From assembly GCF_014202575.1 (NCBI RefSeq), contig NZ_JACHHB010000015.1:1-64000 (forward strand): a stretch of DNA of 64,000 bases, written 5' to 3'. Positions 46,106 to 53,496 of the stretch are shown piece by piece. The position numbers were made by a program, and so were the translations under genes. The DNA comes from Texcoconibacillus texcoconensis. GTDB lineage: Bacteria; Bacillota; Bacilli; Bacillales; Salisediminibacteriaceae. The notes beneath the pieces were generated by a model. The model was not told the DNA's origin. It made no database searches and saw only the letters and a program-made list of their open reading frames with translations. The first letter of the stretch is position 1, and each line of letters begins with the position of its first letter.

Positions 46106-46133
46106 AAAGGAGTGACCACGAATCGTGGTCACC
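46106..46133 (-). terminator. Intrinsic terminator at the end of the small-ORF array
   Basis: GTGACCACGA and TCGTGGTCAC form a perfect palindrome (46112-46132), followed on the minus strand by CCTTTTTATCC. It lies 50 bases after the last small ORF, supporting leftward transcription of the array. Confidence 0.8.
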
Positions 46134-46182
46134 CTACATCATTTTCCGCTGATTTCTCCATTACTTTAGGGTCGAAACGATC

Positions 46183-46275
46183 TTACTCTTTCGGAGACAC
46201 CTCATTTCTTCGGTGTGTCTGAGCATTGGCTTCTACGATACAGTCATCTTCAAGGTTGTCCAATTCGTTGTCCAT
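46183..46275 (-). CDS. Array microprotein A (30 residues)
   Basis: ATG with GAGGTG six bases upstream. The product starts MDNELDNLEDDCIVEA and ends THRRNEVSPKE. It is acidic in the first half and has one Cys. Seven of 30 residues differ from copy B, while only two codons show silent changes. Last unit before the terminator. I recognise no family. Confidence 0.55.
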   Translation of the reverse strand: MDNELDNLEDDCIVEANAQTHRRNEVSPKE

Positions 46276-46342
46276 CGGCGACACCTCATTTGAAGCATAC
46301 TATCGTCTCTTTACCAGTGCATCCTCTGGGGTCGAAACGATC

Positions 46343-46435
46343 TTACTCTGCCGGAGACACCTCATTTCTTCGGTGCGCTTGAGTAATTGCTTCTACGATA
46401 CAGTCATCTTCAATGTCGTCCAATTTGTTGTCCAT
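46343..46435 (-). CDS. Array microprotein B (30 residues)
   Basis: The same ribosome site, spacing and length as copy A. The product starts MDNKLDDIEDDCIVEA and ends AHRRNEVSPAE. The EDDCIVEA and HRRNEVSP cores are identical to copy A. No signal peptide or membrane helix; probably cytoplasmic. Confidence 0.55.
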   Translation of the reverse strand: MDNKLDDIEDDCIVEAITQAHRRNEVSPAE

Positions 46436-46502
46436 CGGTGACACCTCATTTGAAGCATACTATCGTCTCTTTACCAGTGCATCTTCTGGGGTCGAAACGA
46501 TC

Positions 46503-46591
46503 TTACTCTGCCGGAGACACCTCATTTCTTCGGTGTGCTTGAGTAATTGCTTCTACGATACAGTCATCTTCAATGTCGCCAATTTGTCCAT
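46503..46591 (-). pseudogene. Array microprotein copy C, frameshifted
   Basis: The ribosome site and ATG are intact, but four bases are missing near the start (one AAC codon and one further base). The frame stops after 12 residues. The remaining DNA still matches copy B, including the HRRNEVSP codons. Confidence 0.6.
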
Positions 46592-46658
46592 CGGTGACAC
46601 CTCATTTGAAGCATATTATCGTTTCTTTACCAGTGAATCTTCTAGGGTCGAAACGATC

Positions 46659-46750
46659 TTACTCTACCAGAGACACCTCATTTCTTCGGTGTGCTTGAGT
46701 AATTGCTTCTACGATACAGTACCTTCAATGTCGTCCAATTTGTTGTCCAT
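46659..46750 (-). pseudogene. Array microprotein copy D, frameshifted
   Basis: First unit on the minus strand. The ribosome site and ATG are intact and MDNKLDDIE is preserved. A net one-base loss with a substitution (GAAGGTACTG in place of GAAGATGACTG) then leads to an early stop after 13 residues. Confidence 0.6.
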
Positions 46751-46828
46751 CGGTGACACCTCATTTGAAGAAGCTCATTGTCGTTTCTTTTCCATTGTTT
46801 ATGAAATCAGCGTTGAAAATGATCGTGG

Positions 46829-46857
46829 AGAAAAACGTTTTTAAACGTCTTTCTCGG
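46829..46857. terminator. Hairpin between the YtxH-like gene and the array
   Basis: GAGAAAAACGTTT and AAACGTCTTTCTC pair almost perfectly. On the minus strand it lies 40 bases past the YtxH-like gene, with only a weak T-run, so it may let transcription continue into the array. Confidence 0.5.
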
Positions 46858-46897
46858 TTATTATCATGTCCGCTTTCCTTGTCACTATTCAACTTCT

Positions 46898-47329
46898 TTA
46901 TGTGGAATTTCTTTCATGTTCTCCGGTTCCTTCAGGTTCTCCATCATCAGTAGCTTCTTGCAAAGGCTTCTTTAATTGTTCACTAAGACGTTGAAATTCA
47001 TCTTTGGTTTCTCGAGCTGTATCAACAATCTCTTGCGTGTTCTTTTTTAAGTGTTGTGCACTTTCGGCAAGTTGACGAACATCATCGCTTGTCTCATCTA
47101 ACACGTCCGTCATTTTTTGTGCAGATGTTCTGATTTGGTCTACAAATGGTTCACGGTTTTCACTAACAAATGTCACAAGTTCATTCGTTTTCTCAACATA
47201 ACGTTTGGATGTATCGACAACTTTCGTACGCGCGTTCTTATTTGCAACAAGTGTGATCCCACCGATAATCACGGTCCCAATTGCTGCAGATTTCACCCAA
47301 CTCCGTTTTTTTCCAGTCTCAGAATCCAT
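46898..47329 (-). CDS. YtxH-like membrane-anchored coiled-coil protein
   Basis: About 143 residues. A membrane segment (VKSAAIGTVIIGGITLVANK) is near the N-terminus. A long helical coiled-coil follows (VETFVSEN-type heptads; DVRQLAESAQHLKKNTQEIV) and then an acidic tail. This is the layout of YtxH/DUF948 proteins linked to general stress. The ATG at 47329 is preferred, with GGAGG eight bases upstream. It lies upstream of the small-ORF array on the same strand. Confidence 0.7.
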   Translation of the reverse strand: MDSETGKKRSWVKSAAIGTVIIGGITLVANKNARTKVVDTSKRYVEKTNELVTFVSENREPFVDQIRTSAQKMTDVLDETSDDVRQLAESAQHLKKNTQEIVDTARETKDEFQRLSEQLKKPLQEATDDGEPEGTGEHERNST

Positions 47330-47450
47330 CCTCATCCCTCCTCAATCGCCGATTGTACGTTTATTTTAGCAAGAAAATGCAAAAACAACCAAATGATTAC
47401 ACAAACAAGAGAAATTCATGTAGGTTATTGAACTCATATCCTCATGAAAT

Positions 47451-47497
47451 AAAAGAAGATACCCACACCACTGTGTATATTGTGGATATCTTCTTTT
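47451..47497. terminator. Hairpin downstream of the ferritin-like gene
   Basis: AAAAGAAGATACCCACA and TGTGGATATCTTCTTTT are long near-perfect arms around a short loop with ACTGTG. It can act on either strand. Confidence 0.65.
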
Positions 47498-47572
47498 GAA
47501 CAGCTTTGTGAAAGAGGGTGTTTTTCGGTTATCTGTGTATAAATATGTGGATAAATGATGGGGAGAGGGGAA

Positions 47573-48046
47573 TCATTTATCTTCTGACAATACATCAAAC
47601 ATCAATCCTGAAATAATTGATAAATGAGTTTGCTCATCCCATATAAAGAGCTGTAAAGTATCTCGTTCGTTTGAAGGATTATACATATACCAAAGTATTG
47701 TATACCAACGAATGATCTTTATTTTGCGAAAGTGCATATCTTTTAATCCTTGTTCAATTGAAGAAGGTGTAGAGAACGTTGGTGCATCAACTTGCAATGG
47801 ATAACCCGTGAGATGTTGATAATGAGCTTTTAACCAACTATAATGTCTACGTTCATCTTTCAACATGTGATTAAGCCACTCTTGTCGCCATGGATGTCCT
47901 TTTGAAATAACCTTTAAATAGTCGAACATCAATTCATCAAAACTTTCGTACTTGACGATTTCTTTAAGTGCATGCCGCAAACGGCTTTGGTGATAATAGA
48001 AAACCTTGTCGTAATAAGATATATTTTGCGATTCAAATGTTGACAT
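47573..48046 (-). CDS. Ferritin-like domain protein
   Basis: 157 residues, all helical. Glu and His residues fall in ferritin-like positions: RRHYSW preceded by KDE (HMLKDERRHYSWLKAHY), and WDEQTHLSIISGL near the C-terminus. These suggest a dinuclear iron or manganese site. The ATG at 48046 follows AGGTGAG. Its promoter faces that of an FbpB-like small gene, hinting at shared iron control. Whether it stores metal or is an enzyme is unclear. Confidence 0.72.
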   Translation of the reverse strand: MSTFESQNISYYDKVFYYHQSRLRHALKEIVKYESFDELMFDYLKVISKGHPWRQEWLNHMLKDERRHYSWLKAHYQHLTGYPLQVDAPTFSTPSSIEQGLKDMHFRKIKIIRWYTILWYMYNPSNERDTLQLFIWDEQTHLSIISGLMFDVLSEDK

Positions 48047-48091
48047 CCGCTCACCTCTCAATACCATTTGCTACATGTGTATGGTCAGTTA

Positions 48092-48110
48092 TGATAAATA
48101 ATTATTTAAT
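48092..48110. promoter_or_regulatory. Possible Fur-type site between the ferritin-like and fbpB-like genes
   Basis: TGATAAATAATTATTTAAT resembles half of the Fur consensus and contains the palindrome AAATAATTATTT. The region is AT-rich, so chance similarity is a real possibility. Confidence 0.3.
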
Positions 48111-48214
48111 AAATGTTCGAAAAATTGTAACAAACACCCCCTACTCTTTACTACGGTGAACAAGTACAATGAGAATTGTAAGAAAATTAAAATTACAAAC
48201 AAGAGGTGACGGAA

Positions 48215-48355
48215 ATGCGTAAAAAGTTTCAAAAAAGTTTTGATGAACTGGTAAACGAAAATAAAGAAAATTTACTAAGAGACAAAGATGCCCTTGAAGA
48301 GATCGAGAGAAAGTTAGAAGATCGTCAAGTAGTAGAAGATGTTCAACACGCGTAA
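48215..48355 (+). CDS. FbpB-like (Fur-regulated basic protein) small protein
   Basis: A 46-residue ORF with GAGGTGACGG before the ATG. MRKKFQKSFDELVNENKENL followed by LRDKDALEEIERKLEDR matches the FbpB family pattern. In B. subtilis FbpA, FbpB and FbpC help the small RNA FsrA in the iron-sparing response. Too short for routine gene calling. It is divergent from the ferritin-like gene. Confidence 0.75.
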   Translation: MRKKFQKSFDELVNENKENLLRDKDALEEIERKLEDRQVVEDVQHA

Positions 48356-48718
48356 AATGTAAACGCTTTATTGTGGCGATTATGTTCATATTTGAACAAG
48401 ATTAGTATGTATTCACAAAGGCGTTTTCAATCGATCGTCGACCGAATACTAACCATCATATCGATGAAAACGCCTTAACTACCCTTTTATCTATTAAGTA
48501 AAGATGAGATCATTTCTTTGTTCTATTCTACAATGCCAATTCTCCCTGAATGAACTTCCACTTTGTTTTCCCTCTTTCAATTGCTTAAAACCCCCCACCG
48601 CCATTTTTAGCTTTCATTTTAACCGCATTCTCCTGTAACAAGTTTAATTTATTATTTAAATGGGAATAGTGACCATGGTAAAACACATATTTTCAATTGA
48701 CAGATTGGAGTGAGTCAT
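48356..48718. other. Intergenic stretch between the fbpB-like gene and acylphosphatase
   Basis: It contains a long hairpin near its left end and, on the minus strand, an AGGAG-led 10-codon frame ending after a run of six G. I see no supported gene. The right end is the acylphosphatase promoter. Confidence 0.4.
48418..48476. terminator. Hairpin after the fbpB-like gene
   Basis: AAGGCGTTTTCAATCGAT and ATCGATGAAAACGCCTT pair around about 25 bases. The T-run is weak on the plus strand. Confidence 0.6.
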
Positions 48719-48994
48719 TTGTTAAAGCGTATACATGCAACCGTATCTGGTCGTGTACAAGGGGTAGGGTTTAGATTTTTCACACAACAAATTGCCACAG
48801 AATACCACTTAACTGGCTGGGTTAGAAACTGTTCCGATGGTACTGTGGAACTTGAAGCCGAAGGGGGACCCCAAAACATCAAATCCTTTTTAGAAAAAGT
48901 AAAAAAAGGAACGATTGCCGCCAAAGTTGAACATATAAATGTTAACGATATTCCTGTTAGAAATGAAGAAAAGGGATTTAATATTAAAAAGTAG
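48719..48994 (+). CDS. acyP: Acylphosphatase
   Basis: 91 residues. The active-site loop is VSGRVQGVGFRFFTQQIA (Arg in the loop), with the catalytic Asn in GWVRNCSDGTVELEAEG. It hydrolyses carboxyl phosphates such as acetyl phosphate-like compounds. TTG at 48719 is preferred, eight bases after GGAG; GTG at 48710 overlaps the ribosome site. A terminator follows directly. Confidence 0.93.
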   Translation: MLKRIHATVSGRVQGVGFRFFTQQIATEYHLTGWVRNCSDGTVELEAEGGPQNIKSFLEKVKKGTIAAKVEHINVNDIPVRNEEKGFNIKK

Positions 48995-49029
48995 TGGGAC
49001 ACCGGAGTTATTCGCCAGTGTCCCATTTT
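48995..49029 (+). terminator. Intrinsic terminator after acylphosphatase
   Basis: TGGGACAC-CGG and CCAG-GTGTCCCA pair, followed by TTTT. Confidence 0.8.
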
Positions 49030-49148
49030 CGATTTAATTAATAAGATGTATGAGTTCATCTAAATAGCATAGCGCTTTAGTTTTTTATCTCTTCCACAAA
49101 ATTGAAGTCGACGTCTTTTTTTCTAGATGAATAAAATGATGAAGATGA

Positions 49149-49586
49149 TTACTTCACAACGAGAACATCCACTTTAGCATGACGAACAATATGTTGGGAT
49201 ATACTACCCATGACTAATCGATCGAACGTTCCATATCCTGTTTTTCCACATACAATTAAATCGGCATCAACTTCCCTTGCAATATCTTGCGCAATTTTCG
49301 TTTTTGGGTTTCCTTCATCAATTCGGATTACATACTCAACATCGGTTAGATCATAACGCTTCAAGACATATTCAATATGTTCGCGCATTTCTTTACGATT
49401 TTTCCCCTTAAAATCTTTCGACTTTTTAGTTGAACGCCCTTTATATTTTCTCCGAGTATCCATTACATTCGCGACTGTTAATTTTGCTTTTTCTTCCTGA
49501 GCGACGCCCACTGCTTTTTTTACTGCTTGTCGAGCATTTTTCGACCCATCATAGGCTACAAGAATGTGCACATAACCACGTTTCAA
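49149..49586 (-). CDS. Universal stress protein UspA family
   Basis: 145 residues. The ATP-binding motif G-x2-G-x9-G-(S/T) is present as GKTGYGTFDRLVMGSIS, with HILVAYDGSKNARQAVKKA at the start. It is a small nucleotide-binding stress protein. TTG at 49586 is the likely start (GGAGGGG just upstream); the ATG at 49610 lies before that site. The middle is unusually Lys/Arg rich (RRKYKGRSTKKSKDFKGKNR). Confidence 0.88.
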   Translation of the reverse strand: MKRGYVHILVAYDGSKNARQAVKKAVGVAQEEKAKLTVANVMDTRRKYKGRSTKKSKDFKGKNRKEMREHIEYVLKRYDLTDVEYVIRIDEGNPKTKIAQDIAREVDADLIVCGKTGYGTFDRLVMGSISQHIVRHAKVDVLVVK

Positions 49587-49742
49587 TTCAACCCCTCCTA
49601 AAAGATGCATTCTATTACTATCTTATCGACCAACACATTCGATGATGATTTGATTTTGTGTGACACGATATATTTCTAGGAAGAATCGAAATTGTTTCAT
49701 GAAATTCTTAAGAGGAAATCTAGCTGCACAATGTCCGAATCC

Positions 49743-49788
49743 GAGGCGAACAACACGGTCTAAGACGTGACCACATTTTGTTCGCCTC
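49743..49788. repeat. Perfect 11-bp inverted repeat between usp and the monooxygenase gene
   Basis: GAGGCGAACAA and TTGTTCGCCTC flank 24 bases. No clear T-run on either strand; function unknown. Confidence 0.5.
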
Positions 49789-49816
49789 CTTTCCCTTATC
49801 CGAGTTGAACGAAAAC

Positions 49817-49845
49817 AAGAGAATAGCATTATGCCATTCTCTTTT
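49817..49845 (-). terminator. Intrinsic terminator after the monooxygenase gene
   Basis: AAGAGAAT-GCAT and ATGC-ATTCTCTT pair; TTGTTTTC follows on the minus strand. Confidence 0.7.
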
Positions 49846-49850
49846 ACCAA

Positions 49851-51182
49851 CTAATCACCTGTTGTCGCACCAAATGATTGAAAGACAGTACCTCTCGTTT
49901 CTGGATATACTTCTCTCCCAACAATTTGATTGAGTATTGTTATATTTCGCTGTACAGAGAGTAACAAATTGGTCGCACCCGGCCCATGTGAATGCTCTAA
50001 ATTCGTTAACATGTACACATTGTGGACAACGCCGTCTTCAAAACTTAAACGGTAATCCCGTTTAACAGCAAATCGATGCTCATCTTCCCATTTGATTTTT
50101 CCGTTTAAACGTTCGATCCAATTTGGGATATGTGGTCGATAACCGGTTGCAAGAATGACTCGATCAACATAAACATTGAACTCCTTTTCTTGTTGCCATT
50201 GTTCGCAGTCCACCTGATACTTCCCATCTACAAATGATATTTCCTTTACATCTATTGTCGATCTGATCGTAACGTGTGTATCCTTTCCACCAACAGATCG
50301 ATGGTACAATTCATCATATAACGCATGTAATGTCTCTTCCTCTACACCGTTACGAAGATGTTGTAAATTCGGTAATTCTTGTTTTCTTTTTTCAAAAGGC
50401 AGAGCATGAAAATAATCAATATAATCAGGTGAAAATATTTCTTGTCCTAGCTTTCCGGATTCTAGTTGAAAAAATGCTGGCGAACGGGTATACCAATAAA
50501 TATGAAAGGATTGCTGCTCCTGTCGTTTTAATAAATCAACGACAATTTCGGTCGCACTTTGTCCCGATCCAACAACGAGTACTGATTGACCAACTACCCC
50601 TTCATCAATTTGATTAAGATATTGACTTGAATGGAAAACGCCGTTTCCTAAATGATCTTTAAGAGGTTCTGGTACCATCGGCGTACTTCCAGTCCCTATA
50701 ATCAAATGTTTAGCCCGGCAAGTCTCCTTTGACTTAGTTTTCGTATCTTCAACGACCACTTCATAATATGAGGATTGTTCATTTGAGTGATCCACGACAT
50801 CCACAACTCTCTTTCCAAACTGACAGTTCTGCAATTGTTCAGCAACCCACTGTGCATAATGATTATATTCTGTTCGCGGAATGTGAAAACGTTGAAAAAA
50901 ATAAAATTGATACAGTCGCTGATGCATATGTAAGTAATTGATAAAAGAATAGGGGCTTCTCGGATCTGCAAATGTTACAAAATCAGCTAAGAAAGGGACT
51001 TGTAAGTCAGCTTCTTCAATCAACATACCTGGATGCCAACAAAAACTTTCGTTTTCATCAAAGAAAATCGACTTCATGTTTGTGACAGGTTCAACCAATG
51101 CTGCCATTCCTAAGTTAAACGGGCCAATTCCAACACCAATCACATCATAAACATTTGTTTGTTGTTCATCATTTTGTACCAT
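49851..51182 (-). CDS. Lysine/ornithine N-monooxygenase family (SidA/IucD/PvdA-like)
   Basis: 443 residues of the N-hydroxylating flavoprotein monooxygenases, which hydroxylate ornithine, lysine or diamines for siderophores. The FAD motif is YDVIGVGIGPFNLGMAAL, the NADPH motif VLVVGSGQSATEIVVDLL, and the late motif ATGYRPHIPNWI is also present. HSHGPGATNLLLSVQRN near the C-terminus is typical. AAGGAGTGA lies well before the ATG. No siderophore synthetase or transporter genes are in the window, so its pathway is unknown. Confidence 0.88.
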   Translation of the reverse strand: MVQNDEQQTNVYDVIGVGIGPFNLGMAALVEPVTNMKSIFFDENESFCWHPGMLIEEADLQVPFLADFVTFADPRSPYSFINYLHMHQRLYQFYFFQRFHIPRTEYNHYAQWVAEQLQNCQFGKRVVDVVDHSNEQSSYYEVVVEDTKTKSKETCRAKHLIIGTGSTPMVPEPLKDHLGNGVFHSSQYLNQIDEGVVGQSVLVVGSGQSATEIVVDLLKRQEQQSFHIYWYTRSPAFFQLESGKLGQEIFSPDYIDYFHALPFEKRKQELPNLQHLRNGVEEETLHALYDELYHRSVGGKDTHVTIRSTIDVKEISFVDGKYQVDCEQWQQEKEFNVYVDRVILATGYRPHIPNWIERLNGKIKWEDEHRFAVKRDYRLSFEDGVVHNVYMLTNLEHSHGPGATNLLLSVQRNITILNQIVGREVYPETRGTVFQSFGATTGD

Positions 51183-51306
51183 AAAATGAGGTCACTCCTT
51201 TTCAGATGAAAAATGTGCAAACATTCACACCTTTACTTCAGCCATTGACACGTCAAACCATTCGTATTAAAATCACTTCAAACATTTTTAGGAAAAAATA
51301 TCTACA

Positions 51307-51373
51307 CTCGTATAATCGCAGGAATAGGGCCTGCAAGTTTCTACCAAATGACCATAAATCATTTGACTACGAG
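51307..51373 (+). promoter_or_regulatory. Purine riboswitch aptamer, guanine class
   Basis: P1 pairs CTCGTA with TACGAG. P2 is GCAGG/CCTGC and P3 is AAATGA/TCATTT, separated by the conserved AAGTTTCTACC joint and TATAATC after P1. The base that pairs with the ligand, in GACTACGAG, is C (51367), so guanine or hypoxanthine should bind rather than adenine. It precedes a terminator and adenine deaminase. Confidence 0.93.
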
Positions 51374-51458
51374 AGAAAGAACGGTACGAAACGGTGACAC
51401 GTAAAATTTTTGCGTGATATCTTTTGTGTCTTATGACATATCGTTCATCTCTCTTGGG

Positions 51459-51486
51459 AACTCTGGCTCTTAGTCAGAGTTTTTTA
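51459..51486 (+). terminator. Expression-platform terminator of the purine riboswitch
   Basis: AACTCTGGCT pairs with AGTCAGAGTT (one G-U) around CTT, then six T, ending immediately before the ade ribosome site. With purine bound, transcription would stop here. A competing pairing of the P1 3' side (GAGAGAAAGAACG) with CGTTCATCTCTC is visible. Confidence 0.85.
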
Positions 51487-51506
51487 TTATGAGAGGAGAG
51501 AAACTC

Positions 51507-53258
51507 GTGAATTCATTTTTTTATCGTCCTCAAAAAGGAATTAAACAAGCTTCTAAACAAGAACTAGCCGATTGTGTGATCAAAAATGGCCTCGTAGTTG
51601 ATGTTTTTAATGGAGAAATCGTCGAAATGGATATTGCGATCACTGATGGTATGATCAGTGGCTTAGGTAGCTACGATGGTCATGAAGAAATTGATGCCAA
51701 GGGAGCATATGTTGTTCCAGGCCTGATTGATAGCCATGTTCACATTGAGTCCTCGATGGTAACCCCTAAGCACTTCGGAGACTTGTTACTACAACACGGA
51801 GTGACAACAGCTTTAACAGATCCACACGAAATTGCCAATGTCACAGGTGAAAAAGGGCTAGACTTTATGTTAAAAGAAGCCGAAAAGACCGCTTGTGACT
51901 TAAAAACATTGCTTCCTTCCTGTGTCCCAAGCACACCATTTGAACACGCTGGAGCTACACTGTCAGCAAGCGACCTTGAAGAGTATTATACCCACAACCA
52001 AGTGATTGGATTAGCTGAAGTCATGGATTTCCCCTCTGTTCAAACTGAAAATGAGGACATGATGGCAAAAATCTCATCCGCTCTCACAAAAGAAAAACAC
52101 ATTGATGGTCACGGTGCTGGGCTTTCTAACACAGATATTAACGTCTATGCTACCGCAGGAATCAAAACAGACCACGAGTCAACGACACTTGAAGAAGCTA
52201 AAGCACGATTACAACGCGGTCTCTATGTTATGATTCGCCAAGGTTCAGGAGCGAAAGATTTTCAATCACTCATCCCACTTGTTCGTGAAAGAAATGCTCA
52301 TCGTTTCCTATTCTGTACAGATGACAAACACTTAACTGCCCTAATGGAAGAAGGAAGCATCGACCATCACATTCGCCTTGCTATTGAATATGGACTCGAT
52401 CCAGTTTTAGCCATACAAATGGCGACATTAAACCCCGCCGTTTGTTACGGACTTAAACAAAAAGGTGCAATTGCCCCTGGTTATGAAGCAACATTTTTAT
52501 TTGTCGATGATTTACCATCATTTTCAATTCGGGATGTATTCGTGAACGGAGAGCGAGTCCATCATGACTTACAGAAACAAGAAGATGAAAACGACTTCCT
52601 TGACACGGTCACTGATACAGTTCAACTACCTAACTATACGAAAGAAGACTTCAAGATTTCGATGGACGGAACAACAAAAGCAAATATCATTGAAATACAA
52701 CCAAATTCAATCGTGTCTAAGCACGTCATTGATACAGTCCCAACACAAAACGACGAGTTCACACCTTCACCTGAACAACGTTTATATAAGATGGCCGTCT
52801 TAGAGCGTCACGGCAAGACAAATAATATCGGACTAGGAATTATCAAAGAATTGCCATTAAAAGAAGGAGCAATTGCTACAAGTATTGCTCATGACTCGCA
52901 TAATATTGTAGCCGCTGGCTGTACCGATGAGGACTTGATCACAGCCATTGAACACCTAAAAAACATACAAGGAGGACTTGTCATCGTCTCAAAACAAAAG
53001 ATTGTTGCTTCACTCGCACTTCCAATTGCAGGACTGATGGCACACGAAAACATTGATCATGTTTCAAAACAATTGAAATATGTACATAAAGCTTTAGAGA
53101 AACAATCGTACTCACACGATTTTGATGTCTTTTTAACGCTGTCATTTATGTGTTTACCTGTCATCCCTGCATTAAAATTAACTGATATCGGCCTGTTCGA
53201 TGTTCATCATTTAAAACACATTGAAGTTCCCGTTCATCCAACGACTGAAACCACCTAA
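51507..53258 (+). CDS. ade: Adenine deaminase
   Basis: About 583 residues of the AdeC-type amidohydrolase family, converting adenine to hypoxanthine with Mn or Fe. Metal ligands are in GLIDSHVHIESSM, and DGHGAGLSNTDINVY and FCTDDKHL also match. The C-terminal AdeC domain has SIAHDSHNIVAAGCTDEDL. GTG at 51507 is the probable start, eight bases after GAGGAG; the ATG at 51489 lies inside the ribosome site region. It is controlled by the purine riboswitch, so adequate guanine or hypoxanthine should shut off salvage by this route. Confidence 0.95.
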   Translation: MNSFFYRPQKGIKQASKQELADCVIKNGLVVDVFNGEIVEMDIAITDGMISGLGSYDGHEEIDAKGAYVVPGLIDSHVHIESSMVTPKHFGDLLLQHGVTTALTDPHEIANVTGEKGLDFMLKEAEKTACDLKTLLPSCVPSTPFEHAGATLSASDLEEYYTHNQVIGLAEVMDFPSVQTENEDMMAKISSALTKEKHIDGHGAGLSNTDINVYATAGIKTDHESTTLEEAKARLQRGLYVMIRQGSGAKDFQSLIPLVRERNAHRFLFCTDDKHLTALMEEGSIDHHIRLAIEYGLDPVLAIQMATLNPAVCYGLKQKGAIAPGYEATFLFVDDLPSFSIRDVFVNGERVHHDLQKQEDENDFLDTVTDTVQLPNYTKEDFKISMDGTTKANIIEIQPNSIVSKHVIDTVPTQNDEFTPSPEQRLYKMAVLERHGKTNNIGLGIIKELPLKEGAIATSIAHDSHNIVAAGCTDEDLITAIEHLKNIQGGLVIVSKQKIVASLALPIAGLMAHENIDHVSKQLKYVHKALEKQSYSHDFDVFLTLSFMCLPVIPALKLTDIGLFDVHHLKHIEVPVHPTTETT

Positions 53259-53300
53259 CATCTCCAACAGTCATACAAACAATTTACAACGTACAAAATG

Positions 53301-53375
53301 AAAAAAGCTGATGCCGTATAGGTTGATTGTTCCGTGTGCAAAGAACAACACCTATTTTGGTCATCAGCTTCTCTA
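53301..53375 (-). terminator. Long branched hairpin downstream of adhE
   Basis: AAGCTGATG and CATCAGCTT arms enclose two further stems (AGGTTG-type with CACCT, and GTTC with GAAC). On the minus strand TTTTTTC follows. It lies 120 bases past the adhE stop. Confidence 0.65.
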
Positions 53376-53496
53376 GGATACGAACGACTTTTACATTAAA
53401 GGTCTAAAGGATGCTTTCGATTTTATTATTGACGTTAATATTATTTTTTATACATGAAATGTTAATGAAAATTACAGTTTAACGTACGCAACCATG

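Larger units (their letters stand above)
46169..46793 (-). repeat. Tandem array of four 160-bp repeats, each carrying a small ORF
   Basis: GTCGAAACGATCTTACTC recurs at 46171, 46331, 46491 and 46647, so the periods are 160, 160 and 156 bp. Each unit holds two copies of a 15-base motif (CGGNGACACCTCATTT on the plus strand), alternately 85 and 75 bp apart. On the minus strand one copy forms the ribosome site before an ATG and the other codes NEVSP near the ORF end. Units A and B encode intact 30-residue ORFs; C and D carry deletions. The long plus-strand frame through the array is judged a shadow. Confidence 0.9.

Noticed and set aside
46169..46793. CRISPR array
   Set aside because: The repeat units are 160 bp and nearly identical throughout, with no short repeats separated by unique spacers, and no cas genes are near.
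46413..46844. A 143-codon plus-strand open frame across the repeat array
   Set aside because: It has no ribosome site and exists because the repeat lacks stops in that frame. Ribosome sites in every unit, 30-codon frames and the terminator all point to the minus strand.
48580..48640. Minus-strand frame MKAKNGGGGF behind AGGAG
   Set aside because: It stops after 10 codons at a run of six G. A one-base change would lengthen it, but there is no independent evidence for coding.
49743..49788. tRNA or riboswitch at the inverted repeat
   Set aside because: The sequence does not fold as a tRNA cloverleaf and matches no riboswitch core known to me.
51183..51306. Fur box ahead of the N-hydroxylase gene
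   Set aside because: No stretch close to TGATAAT-N-ATTATCA could be found.
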